64,000 nucleotides of DNA from Paenarthrobacter sp. GOM3. Its GTDB lineage: Bacteria > Actinomycetota > Actinomycetes > Actinomycetales > Micrococcaceae. The notes beneath the pieces are model-generated. The model worked only from the letters and a program-made list of their open reading frames with translations. It was not told the DNA's origin and did not search any database. Below, piece by piece: positions 41,786 through 50,730 of this stretch (position 1 is its first letter; every line of letters starts with the position of its first letter). The translations under genes and the position numbers were made by a program. The DNA lies in contig NZ_CP136562.1 in assembly GCF_018215265.2 (NCBI RefSeq), forward strand, positions 248,001 through 312,000. Reading direction: 5' to 3'.

Positions 41786-42867
41786 GATTGCCGTCCTTCC
41801 AGTTGTCCCGCAAGATCCAGCAGGACGTTGCGGGCACCCGGCGGAACCTGTGAATCGGGACTGGTCAGCAGGTGGTTGAAGGCCTCCATTTGCTCACTGA
41901 TCAGGGATTGGACGAACTCCTCCGCTCCGCAGTCGGTCAGTTGCCGGCGGACATGGTGGGCCTCCGCGCCACTGAGCTCGGGCAGCCCGAAGAAAGGCTC
42001 GATGTCCGCCCAGCTGCTGGTGCTCCGGGCGTGCGCGATGATGGCCGTTTGCTTGCCTTCCCTCAGGTCCGAAAAAGGATCCTTGCCGTGGCGGCGCGGA
42101 TCCCCGAAGGTAGACAGGAGGTCGTCCTGAAGCTGGAATGCGAGTCCTAGGTGCTTGCCTGCTGTGGCCAGCGCTGTTTCGACGGCGAAGTCCGCACCGG
42201 CCAGCGCTGCGGCGGCACGCAACGGGAGCTCAAAAGTGTAGGTGGCTGTCTTGTAGCCGCACATCATCAGGATGGTCCCAAGCTCGGGCGGCACGATGCC
42301 GTCTCCCAGGCCCACATCAAGCTGCTCGCCCGCCACGGTTTCGTTGATGGTGTGCTCCAGGAGATCGAGCAGGCGAAGCCGTAGTTGGTGCTGCAGGTCG
42401 GCGCGGGCGAAGGCTTGGTGCGTGGCGGCGAGCAGCATGTCGCCCATCAGGATGCCGCCGGTCTGGGCCCAGTGGAGGGCGGCATCGGGCCGGGGAAGCT
42501 CTCCGGCTTCGGCCAGGAGGGAACCGATCAGGTTCGGATGCCCGCGACGGACCAGGTCGCCGTCAATCACGTCGTCGTGCAGCAGGAAGGCGTAGTGGAG
42601 CAACTCGATGGCGGCAGCGATGCTGATGGCGGTCTCGCGCTGGCGTGGGTTCCCCTGCGGGAGGGAATCGTAAGTTTCCATGAGGAGGAGCGGCCTGACG
42701 AACTTGCCGCCCAGGACATTCCCGCCCGCCAGCGTCCAAAGGTGGGCGAAGTCCGGACCGTAGGCCGTAGCCGCGCTGGTCCGTTTGCCGATGAGGCCGG
42801 TGAGCTCATTCTCGATGGCCGTGCAGAGATCGGTTCGGCTGCGCACGGTTCCGGAGGTGATGGTCAT
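41782..42867 (-). CDS. crtE: Geranylgeranyl diphosphate synthase
   Basis: 361 residues. Polyprenyl synthase with first Asp-rich motif LLHDDVIDGDLVRRGHP, second FQLQDDLLSTFGDPRRHGKD, and LLLMETYDSL with GGKFVRP near the start. It builds C20 from IPP and allylic diphosphates. Second gene of the operon; overlaps idi by ATGA. Small residues before the first motif suit C20 or longer products. Confidence 0.93.
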   Translation of the reverse strand: MTITSGTVRSRTDLCTAIENELTGLIGKRTSAATAYGPDFAHLWTLAGGNVLGGKFVRPLLLMETYDSLPQGNPRQRETAISIAAAIELLHYAFLLHDDVIDGDLVRRGHPNLIGSLLAEAGELPRPDAALHWAQTGGILMGDMLLAATHQAFARADLQHQLRLRLLDLLEHTINETVAGEQLDVGLGDGIVPPELGTILMMCGYKTATYTFELPLRAAAALAGADFAVETALATAGKHLGLAFQLQDDLLSTFGDPRRHGKDPFSDLREGKQTAIIAHARSTSSWADIEPFFGLPELSGAEAHHVRRQLTDCGAEEFVQSLISEQMEAFNHLLTSPDSQVPPGARNVLLDLAGQLEGRQS

Positions 42868-43418
42868 GCCTCGGCACCCGCCGCGAGGGGGAGGGCCCGG
42901 GCCTCGAGGAGTTGCGGGAACTGCATGCCGAGCCAGGGGCTGAAGGCCGCGGGTGTGTGTTCCAGGGCTTCGGACAGCAACGCGGGCGATATCCAGGCCC
43001 AGTCGGCCACTTCGGCGGGATTGGGCTGGAGGGTGCCACTGATCCGGGCCGTGTAGACTGGGCAGATTTCGTTTTCCACGATTCCTGTGGGGTCGACTGC
43101 CCGGTAGCGGAAGTGGGGGAGGGCGGGCGCGATCCGGTTGGCGTCCACCCCGAGCTCGAACCGTGCGCGTCGCATGATGGCCTCTTCGAAGTCTTCGCCC
43201 GGCCCGGGGTGGCCGCAGAAGCTATTGGTCCACACGCTGGGCCAGGTCTTCTTCTCGGGTGAGCGCCGGGTCAGGAGGACTTCGCCTGCCTCGTTGAGCA
43301 AGTAGCAGGAGAACGCCAGGTGCAGGGGAGTGTCCCGGGTGTGCACGGTGGCTTTGGGAGCCTCTCCGATAGGGGTGCCGGCGTCGTCAAGGAGGACGAC
43401 CATCTCTGTCGCGTTCAC
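42864..43418 (-). CDS. idi: Isopentenyl-diphosphate delta-isomerase (type I)
   Basis: 184 residues. Nudix-like: HLAFSCYLLNEAGEVLLTRR, active-site Cys in TNSFCGHPGPGEDFEEAIMR and metal-binding residues in ARFELGVDANR. Interconverts IPP and DMAPP for CrtE. First gene of the carotenoid operon; start GTG at 43418 has GGAAGGCGAAAA upstream. Divergent from the CrtR-like MarR gene. Confidence 0.92.
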   Translation of the reverse strand: MNATEMVVLLDDAGTPIGEAPKATVHTRDTPLHLAFSCYLLNEAGEVLLTRRSPEKKTWPSVWTNSFCGHPGPGEDFEEAIMRRARFELGVDANRIAPALPHFRYRAVDPTGIVENEICPVYTARISGTLQPNPAEVADWAWISPALLSEALEHTPAAFSPWLGMQFPQLLEARALPLAAGAEA

Positions 43419-43458
43419 TTTTCGCCTTCCCTCGGAACAAAGTCAATGACCAACATTG

Positions 43459-43471
43459 CTAGACAAACTAG
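43459..43471. promoter_or_regulatory. Candidate CrtR operator
   Basis: CTAG-ACAAA-CTAG (perfect 4-bp arms) in the 96-bp divergent region between idi and the MarR gene. A related site lies at 37121-37133. Confidence 0.55.
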
Positions 43472-43514
43472 AAGAAAGGTTACCATGTAGGAAGTTGGGT
43501 GTAACATACTCAAC

Positions 43515-44078
43515 ATGTCCAAACCTGAAGAAATCGACGCCTCGGTTTCCTCGGGCATTTACAAGCTGGAGTCCAACGATCCCCACCAGGAACTTGTGGA
43601 CCGTTCCGGGCTCTCCGAGTCCGATATCCAGCAGATCAACGAGCTCATGGCCGCACTCGGGCGGTTGCGCGAAGCCGAAGAGCGACTCTCCGACGCTTCC
43701 CGGATCTACATGAAGCTCAACCAGTCAGACATGCGTGCGCTGCACTACCTGATCGTCTGCGCCAACCATGGCGTGATTGCAACACCCGGCGCAATAGCGG
43801 CACACCTTCACATTTCGACGGCGTCAACCACCAAGCTGCTCGACCGGCTGGAACGCGCGGGCCACATCTCCCGCCGCGCGCACCCCTCCGACCGCAGGGC
43901 GCTCGCCATTGAAATCACCCCCGAAACCCACGAAGCCGCGATGCGGACGGTGGGCCGGCAGCAAGCCAAACGCTTCATGGCCGCAGCCCGCCTCTCTCCC
44001 GCCGAACGGGAGACCGTGATGCGGTTCCTGGAGGACATGGCGCGCGAGATCGAACCCGGCGAATTCCTGCACGGCTAA
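43515..44078 (+). CDS. MarR family regulator of the carotenoid operon (CrtR-like)
   Basis: 187 residues: winged HTH at about 85-135 (VIATPGAIAAHLHISTASTT, KLLDRLERAGHISRRAHPSD, RRALAIEI). Divergent from idi at the head of the carotenoid operon, the position of CrtR in Corynebacterium glutamicum, where it represses crt genes and senses isoprenoid diphosphate. Lacks a clear SD; TAACAT at 43502-43507 lies seven bases before ATG, which suits a leaderless mRNA. Confidence 0.85.
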   Translation: MSKPEEIDASVSSGIYKLESNDPHQELVDRSGLSESDIQQINELMAALGRLREAEERLSDASRIYMKLNQSDMRALHYLIVCANHGVIATPGAIAAHLHISTASTTKLLDRLERAGHISRRAHPSDRRALAIEITPETHEAAMRTVGRQQAKRFMAAARLSPAERETVMRFLEDMAREIEPGEFLHG

Positions 44079-44203
44079 TACCAGTACGGCATGTGCCAAC
44101 GTCCCACGGTTCGTTCTGTAAGATTCGTGACAAGGCCCACATATTTGTGGGTTCGGCAGGTGTCTGGCATCGCCAGCGGGGGATTCACATAAAGGAATAG
44201 TCG

Positions 44204-45310
44204 ATGGCTCAAGAAGAGGGCTCAACCTCACCGGACCGCGGTGCTGATCGCCCGCGCCATGAAGGCTCAGCGGCAGCGCCCGAAGGCACTGGTGCGACCA
44301 TGCGCGAGCAGGTGCTGGACATCATCGGTTCCATCCTGGCCGACACCGATCCCGGCAGCGCAGAGGTCCGTCGCAGGCTCCGCGAGTTGGTGGATGCCCA
44401 TCCCGACAACCCCGCAGGCGCCCTCCTGGAACACCTGTTGGAGACAAGGAAAACACCGGCCTCGGGCACCAAGGTCCCTGTCCAGCGTGAACCGGCCAGC
44501 CTGCACCTGGAATCCTCGGACATTGCACGGACCGTTTCCGTCCCCGTCAGCCACGAGATCCGCGAGAGCATCCAGGCGGTCCTTGCGGACAAGCTCCTGC
44601 TGACGGCATTCCAACCCGTCCATGCCCTGCCAACAGGCGAGGTGGTGGGCGTCGAAGCCCTGACCCGGTTCGTTGGCGAGGACGGTGCCGGCGCGGACGT
44701 GTGGTTCAGCGAGGCAGCGGCAGCAGGACTGGGCACCGAACTGGAGATCGCCGCGCTGCACTGCGCCCTGACCGCAGCACACGAGGTCCCGGACGACATG
44801 TCCGTCGCGCTGAACCTCACTCCGGCAACGTCGATCGACCCCCGGGTGCGGAACCTGCTGGCCGCGGCGGCCTTGGCCCCCGAACGCATCATCGTTGAAC
44901 TTACCGGCAGCTTGGAAGACGCCGGCCGGCACTCCGGCGCTGATGGACTGGGGCCTCTGAGGGCCCTGGGACTTCGGCTGGCGGTCAGCGCGTCAGGTGC
45001 TGCCTTGGTGTCCTTGGACAGAGTGGAGCAACTTCGTCCGGACATCATCAAACTCGACCGCCACCTCATTGAAGGCATCGAAGGCAGTGCAGGGCAGAAG
45101 ATCCGCGCACGGGCCATCGTGGAGCTTGCCAGGGACATCGGAGCCAGCGTCATTGCGGAGGGGATCGAAACCGCGGCCGAACTTGAAGAAGTCACTGCGT
45201 TGAACGTCACCGCTGCGCAGGGATACCTCCTGGGGCGTCCTTCCGTCCATCCGCTGGACTGGTCAACCTGGAGCATCCGCGCGCAGACCGAAGCGCAGCC
45301 TGCCGGCTGA
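44204..45310 (+). CDS. EAL-domain protein, probably catalytically inactive
   Basis: 368 residues. N-terminal 100 residues are an unrecognised helical segment; EAL domain from about 125 to 355. EAL motif itself is intact (GVEALTRF), as is IIKLDR and AEGIET. But the metal-binding DDFGTG is replaced by AVSASGA, and the ELTE-type Glu is IVELTG with the last Glu changed. Loss of these aspartates usually abolishes phosphodiesterase activity, so it may be a c-di-GMP receptor or unrelated binding protein. SD AAGGAATAG upstream; leader has a CCCACA/TGTGGG hairpin at 44136-44151. Confidence 0.8.
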   Translation: MAQEEGSTSPDRGADRPRHEGSAAAPEGTGATMREQVLDIIGSILADTDPGSAEVRRRLRELVDAHPDNPAGALLEHLLETRKTPASGTKVPVQREPASLHLESSDIARTVSVPVSHEIRESIQAVLADKLLLTAFQPVHALPTGEVVGVEALTRFVGEDGAGADVWFSEAAAAGLGTELEIAALHCALTAAHEVPDDMSVALNLTPATSIDPRVRNLLAAAALAPERIIVELTGSLEDAGRHSGADGLGPLRALGLRLAVSASGAALVSLDRVEQLRPDIIKLDRHLIEGIEGSAGQKIRARAIVELARDIGASVIAEGIETAAELEEVTALNVTAAQGYLLGRPSVHPLDWSTWSIRAQTEAQPAG

Positions 45311-45421
45311 CTGCGAGGCTTTGGGTGACTCGCGTAAAGTAGCACGCGGGGGTTTTGCCGGTCCCAAGAAAACTGGGGACTGCTCAAGCACGGACCCACC
45401 TAGCCAGGAAGTTCTACGTTG

Positions 45422-46726
45422 ATGGACAGGTTTTTCAGTATTCTCGCGGATTTTCGCAATAAAGCGTTGCCGGGGAGGTTGCTGGAGCGTCTCAACACGC
45501 CGCGGGGCCTGCTGTGGGGTTTCGTGCTTGTCCACCTGGGCTTCCTGATATTCGCTGCGCTGCTCTCCTTCCGGAACGAAGCCTTCAGCGACACCTTTAT
45601 CTACCGGGAATGGGCGCTCGCAGGTTTCAACGAAAGCAACCTCTCCGGCGGCCCCAGCCCCTGGGTCTACCCCATCCTGGCCCTCATTCCCATGGGCATC
45701 GCAGCCGCTGCGGGCGCTGGTCCCTTCTTCTTCCTCTGGGTCCTGCTCACCACCATCCTCAACGGCTGGGCGATGCTCAAGCTCACCGACCGAGGCCGCC
45801 GGCGCGAGGCCATCCCTGCCGGCTGGTGGTGGCTGTCTTTTGTCCTGCTGATGGGCTGGTTGGGCTTCGCCCGTGTTGATGGGTTGACCGCACCGATCGT
45901 CCTCGTCGCGCTGGTATACGGCGTGGCACGGCCCTTCATTGCCTCGGTCCTGCTGGCCATCGGCACGTGGACCAAGGTGTGGCCCGCGGCCGTTATGCTG
46001 GCACTGTTCGCCGTGGTCAAGAACCGCTTGCTGGTTGTATTGGCAGGAATCACGACGACGGCGGTTGTGGTGGCACTCGCCGCTACGGTTGGCGCCGTCC
46101 CCAAGCTGCTGAACTTCCTGACCCAGCAGGGCGACCGCGGAATGCAGCTCGAAGCCACCTTCACCACACCCTGGCTGTGGTTGTCGGTGCTGGGCGTGGG
46201 CGACTCCCGGATGTACATGAATACCGACATCAACTCCATGCAGGTGGACGGGCCCGGAACGGCCCTCATGTCCGTGCTGATGCAGCCCCTCCTGCTGCTT
46301 GCCGCGGCCGCTGTGGCCGGGCTGACGTTCTGGGCGCTGCACCAAGGAAAAGTCAGCGGTGGCGTTGACCGCACCGAACTGCTGCTCTCGGGAGCCTTGA
46401 CCCTGGTGACAGCCTTCATTGTCTTCAACAAAGTGGGATCCCCGCAGTTCATGGTGTGGCTTGCCCCTGCCGTGGCCGTCGGATTGGCCCACAACTGGAA
46501 GGCCTGGCGCGTCCCGGCCACCATGCTGATAGCCATCGCCGTGGCCACGTTCTTCATTTACCCGTTGTTCTACGATGCGCTGAGCCACAACAACCCGCTG
46601 ATGGCCATGGTGCTGACCATCCGCAACGTGCTCCTGGTGGTCCTCTTCTTCTGGTCCGCGCGCCGCCTGTATTCACTGGGCAGGAAGCCTTCAGTCGTTG
46701 CCGCACCAGCGGGCAAGGAGCTCTAA
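45422..46726 (+). CDS. GT87-like multi-pass membrane glycosyltransferase, copy 1
   Basis: About 434 residues with 10 or more membrane segments. Charged outside loop after helix 1 has SDTFIYREWALAGFN then GGPSPWVYPILALIP, typical of polyprenol-phosphate-sugar-dependent glycosyltransferases (GT-C fold, acidic residue in the first loop). Conserved with the next gene: LGFARVDGLTAPI, TWTKVWPAAV, RGMQLEATFTTPWLWLSV, VFNKVGSPQFMVWLAPA. ATG at 45422 (TTG at 45419 also in frame) after AGGAA. Probably acts in cell-envelope glycan synthesis with the mptB gene. Confidence 0.8.
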   Translation: MDRFFSILADFRNKALPGRLLERLNTPRGLLWGFVLVHLGFLIFAALLSFRNEAFSDTFIYREWALAGFNESNLSGGPSPWVYPILALIPMGIAAAAGAGPFFFLWVLLTTILNGWAMLKLTDRGRRREAIPAGWWWLSFVLLMGWLGFARVDGLTAPIVLVALVYGVARPFIASVLLAIGTWTKVWPAAVMLALFAVVKNRLLVVLAGITTTAVVVALAATVGAVPKLLNFLTQQGDRGMQLEATFTTPWLWLSVLGVGDSRMYMNTDINSMQVDGPGTALMSVLMQPLLLLAAAAVAGLTFWALHQGKVSGGVDRTELLLSGALTLVTAFIVFNKVGSPQFMVWLAPAVAVGLAHNWKAWRVPATMLIAIAVATFFIYPLFYDALSHNNPLMAMVLTIRNVLLVVLFFWSARRLYSLGRKPSVVAAPAGKEL

Positions 46727-46727
46727 A

Positions 46728-48005
46728 ATTTCTGCCACGTTCTTCGACCGGCTGGTCCGCGTCCGCGGCCGTGTCCTGCCGCCCGCCGTCGTCGCCTGGT
46801 TCGCCCGGCCCAGCAGCGTGTGGTGGGGCTTCGCCGTCGTGCACCTCTACTTCCTGTGCTGGATGGCGTCCTTCTTCCTCAACGGCGACACCTTCAGCGA
46901 TACCGAGCAGTACCGGCAATGGTCGCTGGAAGGCTACAACCCGGCGAACCCGGGGAAGATCAGTCCTTGGGTCTACCCGGTGCTGGCGCAGATTCCCATC
47001 TTCCTTGCCGGAGTAGCGGGCCCGGACCTGTACCTGCTGATGTGGTTCCTGATCATCACGGCACTCAACGCCGTGGGTCTCCGGTACCTGACCCGGGGTC
47101 CACGCAACGTCAGCGGAATCGCGCCTGCCTGGTGGTGGCTGTTCTTCACCGTCTTCATGGGCTACCTCAGCTTTGCCCGTGTTGAGGGCATCACGGCCCC
47201 GATCGCGCTCATTGCGCTGCTGTGCGCTGCGCGGAGGCCGGTGGTTGCCGCAGTCCTGCTCAGTATCGCGACCTGGATCAAAGTCTGGCCCGCGGCAGTG
47301 CTCGCTCCAATGATCATTGCCAGCCGCTCTCGGCTGCAGATGGTCGCAGCGGGCGCGGCCGTCACTGCCGTCGTGGGTCTGGGAACCTACCTGACCGGCG
47401 GCTTCAAGCACATCCTGGACTTCCTGATCAACCAGGGCGAGCGTGGCATGCAGCTGGAAGCCACCTTCTCCACCCCCTGGGTGTGGCTCAGCGTCTTCAA
47501 CGTCGCCGGCTCCAAGATGGCTGACAACACGGCCATCAACTCCACCGAGGTCTACGGGCCCGGGGCCGACGCAGCCGCTTTCCTGATGCAACCACTGCTG
47601 ATTGTCGCAGCCGTTGCCGGGGCGATCCTCCTGATCCGCGCCCTCAGGCGCGGTGCCGAGCGCGAGGAACTGTTCCTTGAAGGTGCGCTGATGATGACCA
47701 CCGCGTTCATCGTGTTCAACAAGGTGGGTTCGCCGCAGTTCATCATCTGGCTGGCACCGGTGATCGTGGCCGGCCTGACGCACGACTGGAACCGCTGGAA
47801 AGTACCCGCCGCCTTGCTGATGGCCATAGCGATGACGACGTTCGTCATCTACCCGCTGTTCTACACGCCGCTCATCCACGCCCACCCCCTCATGGCCGCG
47901 GTCCTCACCATCAGGAACGTGCTGCTGGTAGTGCTGATGTGGTGGTCGGTCCAGCGGACCGTGGAACTGGGGCGGCGGAGCCAGGTCCGGCAGGTAACGC
48001 TCTAG
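46728..48005 (+). CDS. GT87-like membrane glycosyltransferase, tandem copy 2, non-canonical start
   Basis: About 425 residues; aligns along its length with the preceding protein (SDTEQYRQWSLEGYNPANP, KISPWVYPVLAQIP, TWIKVWPAAV, RGMQLEATFSTPWVWLSVFN). AAGGAG is 8 bases before ATT at 46728, which coincides with the start of similarity to copy 1; no ATG or GTG lies near it. A TTG at 46698 would overlap copy 1 and lacks an SD. Stop shares CTAG with the convergent mptB stop. Substrate unknown. Confidence 0.75.
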   Translation: MSATFFDRLVRVRGRVLPPAVVAWFARPSSVWWGFAVVHLYFLCWMASFFLNGDTFSDTEQYRQWSLEGYNPANPGKISPWVYPVLAQIPIFLAGVAGPDLYLLMWFLIITALNAVGLRYLTRGPRNVSGIAPAWWWLFFTVFMGYLSFARVEGITAPIALIALLCAARRPVVAAVLLSIATWIKVWPAAVLAPMIIASRSRLQMVAAGAAVTAVVGLGTYLTGGFKHILDFLINQGERGMQLEATFSTPWVWLSVFNVAGSKMADNTAINSTEVYGPGADAAAFLMQPLLIVAAVAGAILLIRALRRGAEREELFLEGALMMTTAFIVFNKVGSPQFIIWLAPVIVAGLTHDWNRWKVPAALLMAIAMTTFVIYPLFYTPLIHAHPLMAAVLTIRNVLLVVLMWWSVQRTVELGRRSQVRQVTL

Positions 48006-49609
48006 CGGAAGGTGGGTGGCCGGTGGAGCAACCGCCGGTCATTCTGGCCCACCCATCGCGATAACCTGCCCTGGACCAGGAGCCTGCGCGTATGGATGTC
48101 CAGGAACACCAGGTAGAAGGCAAAGAGCAGCGCGATCGCGAAGGCCAGCGAGGAAAGGTCTACTGAGACCTCCACGAAGGACCACACGGACAGCTGGTCC
48201 TGCGCCCCGAAGACCACAAAGAAGGTCACCCCGACGTAGAGACTGCGCATCTGCCAGTCGTCCCTGATTCCCGTCACGGCCAGGAACGGTACGAACCAGA
48301 GGATGTACCAGGGCTGGATGATGGGTGACAGCAGCACCAACGCCGCGAACGCCAGGGCCATGCGCCGCACCACCCGGGAGTGGTCTCCACGGAACATCAG
48401 CAGCAGGACCAGCCCCACGCCGCCCCATTTCATGACGGAGCGCAGGATGTCGGCCATGGCGTTGCCCGGCAGCCCCAGGGCGTTTCCAAGGAACTCGATT
48501 TGCTGGCCAAGGAACCCCGACGGCGAGTAGCCGGTGAAGCCGGGCGTGGGATCGGTGATGGCCCACACCCACCCCATCCCCAGGCCGTGGGGGATACCGC
48601 TGATGAACAGCACGCCGAAACTGATCCCGGCTGTGGCCGCCCAGATTCCGAACTTCCGGGGCCACGATGCCCCGGCGCCGGCCCACATCAGTCCGATGAA
48701 CGGCAGCAGCAGCACCGTGATCGGCTTGATGCCAATGGACGCAGTGACCAGGAGGATGCCGATCAGCGGGCGCTTGGTGGCTGCGAAGTACGTTCCCGCA
48801 ACAGCCAGGCCCACCATGATGGCGTCGTTGTGGGCGCTGGCCACGAAGCTGATCAGGAACAGCGGGTTGGCCACCGCGATCCACAGCGCCCGGGCACCGT
48901 TGATGCCGTGCAATTCGGCAAGTTTGGGCACATACAGCACGCAGAGCAGCACACCGCCGGCAGCCAGCAGCCTGAACAGCAGGACGGACACATCCGGTTG
49001 GGCGCCGGTGATGGCGACAACCGCGTGTTCCATCCACAGGAAGTAGGGCCCATAGGGCGTCCTGGCTTCAGCCCAGGCCGGATCGGCGCCAAGGGAGAAC
49101 CAGTTGCTGAGAGTTGAGATGCCTACGGTGTAGGGATTTTGGCCCTCCATCATCAGCCGGCCCTGGCCTATATAGGCGTAGACGTCGCGTGAGTAGACGG
49201 GCACGGCAAAGAGCAATGGCAAGGACCAGGCAGCGATGGCCCAGACAATGGGCCGCAGGGAGTTCCCCTCCCACGTAGCCATCCGTTGACCGAGCCTGAG
49301 CCAGGAGCGGACCAACAGCATGGCACCCACGGTCAGCAGCACCGCCGAGGTGGTGACGCCCCAGCCCTCCGTGCGGAGGGCAATGACTATGGGGTGCCGG
49401 ATCATGGGGGAACCGTTGGCGATCCACCCAATACCGATCGACCCGGCGAACATGAAGAGCGATCCAAGGAACCCCTGCCAGATGGCAGGGTATGCCACGG
49501 GCTTCCCAGTGGCCGCGGACGGCTTGGCTGGAAGGGTGTGGCTGACGGGAGGAACGTTCGTCACCGATGAAGATCCGGGTTGGGGGTTGGGGGTACTGCC
49601 TGTCGTCAT
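48002..49609 (-). CDS. mptB: Polyprenol-phosphomannose-dependent alpha-1,6-mannosyltransferase
   Basis: 535 residues from ATG 49609; a longer reading to 49684 has no SD. GT-C membrane enzyme with about 12 helices. The first outside loop has YSRDVYAYIGQGRLMMEGQNPY (shown in part: YSRDVYAYIGQGRL) with the acidic catalytic Asp; also ARTPYGPYFLWMEHAV and SFVASAHNDAIMVGLAVAGT, characteristic of MptB. It adds mannose to lipomannan precursors in actinobacteria. Convergent to the GT87 pair, consistent with a lipoglycan function for this region. Starts with a Pro/Ser-rich cytosolic tail. Confidence 0.85.
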   Translation of the reverse strand: MTTGSTPNPQPGSSSVTNVPPVSHTLPAKPSAATGKPVAYPAIWQGFLGSLFMFAGSIGIGWIANGSPMIRHPIVIALRTEGWGVTTSAVLLTVGAMLLVRSWLRLGQRMATWEGNSLRPIVWAIAAWSLPLLFAVPVYSRDVYAYIGQGRLMMEGQNPYTVGISTLSNWFSLGADPAWAEARTPYGPYFLWMEHAVVAITGAQPDVSVLLFRLLAAGGVLLCVLYVPKLAELHGINGARALWIAVANPLFLISFVASAHNDAIMVGLAVAGTYFAATKRPLIGILLVTASIGIKPITVLLLPFIGLMWAGAGASWPRKFGIWAATAGISFGVLFISGIPHGLGMGWVWAITDPTPGFTGYSPSGFLGQQIEFLGNALGLPGNAMADILRSVMKWGGVGLVLLLMFRGDHSRVVRRMALAFAALVLLSPIIQPWYILWFVPFLAVTGIRDDWQMRSLYVGVTFFVVFGAQDQLSVWSFVEVSVDLSSLAFAIALLFAFYLVFLDIHTRRLLVQGRLSRWVGQNDRRLLHRPPTFR

Positions 49610-49779
49610 GACTGGTCGTTTTCCCCCACTCACGGTATGGCGCTCCGAGGAAAGAGCGCGGTTGATGCCGAAGAGCTTGTACATGCGGCAAGTGAAATTT
49701 TAGCGTTGATCCTGTCGAAGCCACCACAGGCGCGGCAAAGGGTGATGGAATGCATACCCCGGGCGTTTCCGGCCCACGT

Positions 49780-50676
49780 TTACGGGCGGTCCTCCCGCGC
49801 GGTGAGGTTCCGGGGATCGGTGCCCACAAAGGACCCCGGCGGCATGGCGGCGCCGAAAACCGGTCCAGGCAGCGGCCGCTTCGCATGGCCTTCGTGGTGG
49901 GAGTTCCTCTGCCTCAGGCGCTTCAGCACCCACGGAACCAGGTATTCCCGCGCCCAGACGGCGTCGTCCGTGCGCGCTTCGCGCCAACTGCGTTCCGGGA
50001 GGGGCTTCGGCGCCAGGGGTTCCAGGGAATGCGGGACGTTGAGGGCATCCAGGACCATGATGGCGATGGTGTGCTGGCCCAGCGGGGAGAAATGCAGGCG
50101 GTCCGGGTCCCACATTTGGGGGTTGGTGAGTTGGCGGAGGGCCCAAAGGTCTGCGATCACGGCATCATGCCTGGCTGCGACAACGCGGATGTTCTCGTTG
50201 AAGATGGCCACCTTCCCGCGGGTGCGCCCCAGCACGGGCGTAGCGCCCCAGTCCGGACCAGTGAACAGCAGGATGGACGCTCCCGTGGTGGCCAGTGCTT
50301 CCACCCCCGCGTCCAGCTCAAGGGCCAGCGAATCGGGATCTGTCCGGTGGAAGAGCAGGTCGTTGCCGCCGGCGTTGAGGGTGATCAGGTCTGGCCGGAG
50401 GGCCAGTGCCGGTCCTACCTGTTCATCCAGGATCTGGCGGAGCAACTTTCCGCTGACTGCCAGGTTTGCGTAGGCGAAGTCCGGATGTCCGTTGCTCAGC
50501 TCCTCCGCTACCCGGTCCGCCCAGCCCCGCAAGCCCCCGGGGCTGCGCGGCTCCGGATCTCCCACTCCCTCGGTGAACGAGTCCCCCAAAGCCACATAAC
50601 GGCTCCACGGGTGCAGGCGGGGCACCCTGCCGTTGGAGCCTCCCTCCACCGGGCCGTTCGGGCTGGTGGCGTTCAT
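49780..50676 (-). CDS. SGNH/GDSL hydrolase
   Basis: 298 residues. Block I VALGDSFTEGVGDP (Ser nucleophile), block II Gly in NLAVSGKL, block III GGNDLLF and block V Asp/His in WDPDRLHFSPLGQHTIA: the complete catalytic set. No signal peptide; the C-terminal 60 residues are basic. Probably a cytosolic esterase or acyl hydrolase. GGGGAG touches the ATG directly, so the start is not certain. Confidence 0.88.
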   Translation of the reverse strand: MNATSPNGPVEGGSNGRVPRLHPWSRYVALGDSFTEGVGDPEPRSPGGLRGWADRVAEELSNGHPDFAYANLAVSGKLLRQILDEQVGPALALRPDLITLNAGGNDLLFHRTDPDSLALELDAGVEALATTGASILLFTGPDWGATPVLGRTRGKVAIFNENIRVVAARHDAVIADLWALRQLTNPQMWDPDRLHFSPLGQHTIAIMVLDALNVPHSLEPLAPKPLPERSWREARTDDAVWAREYLVPWVLKRLRQRNSHHEGHAKRPLPGPVFGAAMPPGSFVGTDPRNLTAREDRP

Positions 50677-50730
50677 CTCCCCATAGTGCGCTGAATTATC
50701 GGGTTTTTGTACAGTACGTGTTCAAAACTC

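Noticed and set aside
44100..44203. c-di-GMP riboswitch before the EAL gene
   Set aside because: Only a simple CCCACA/TGTGGG hairpin and a short CTGGC/GCCAG stem are seen; the conserved riboswitch core is missing.
45422..48005. Frameshifted single gene split into two GT87-like frames
   Set aside because: Each frame covers the whole family length and both contain every shared motif, so this is a tandem duplication, not a split gene.
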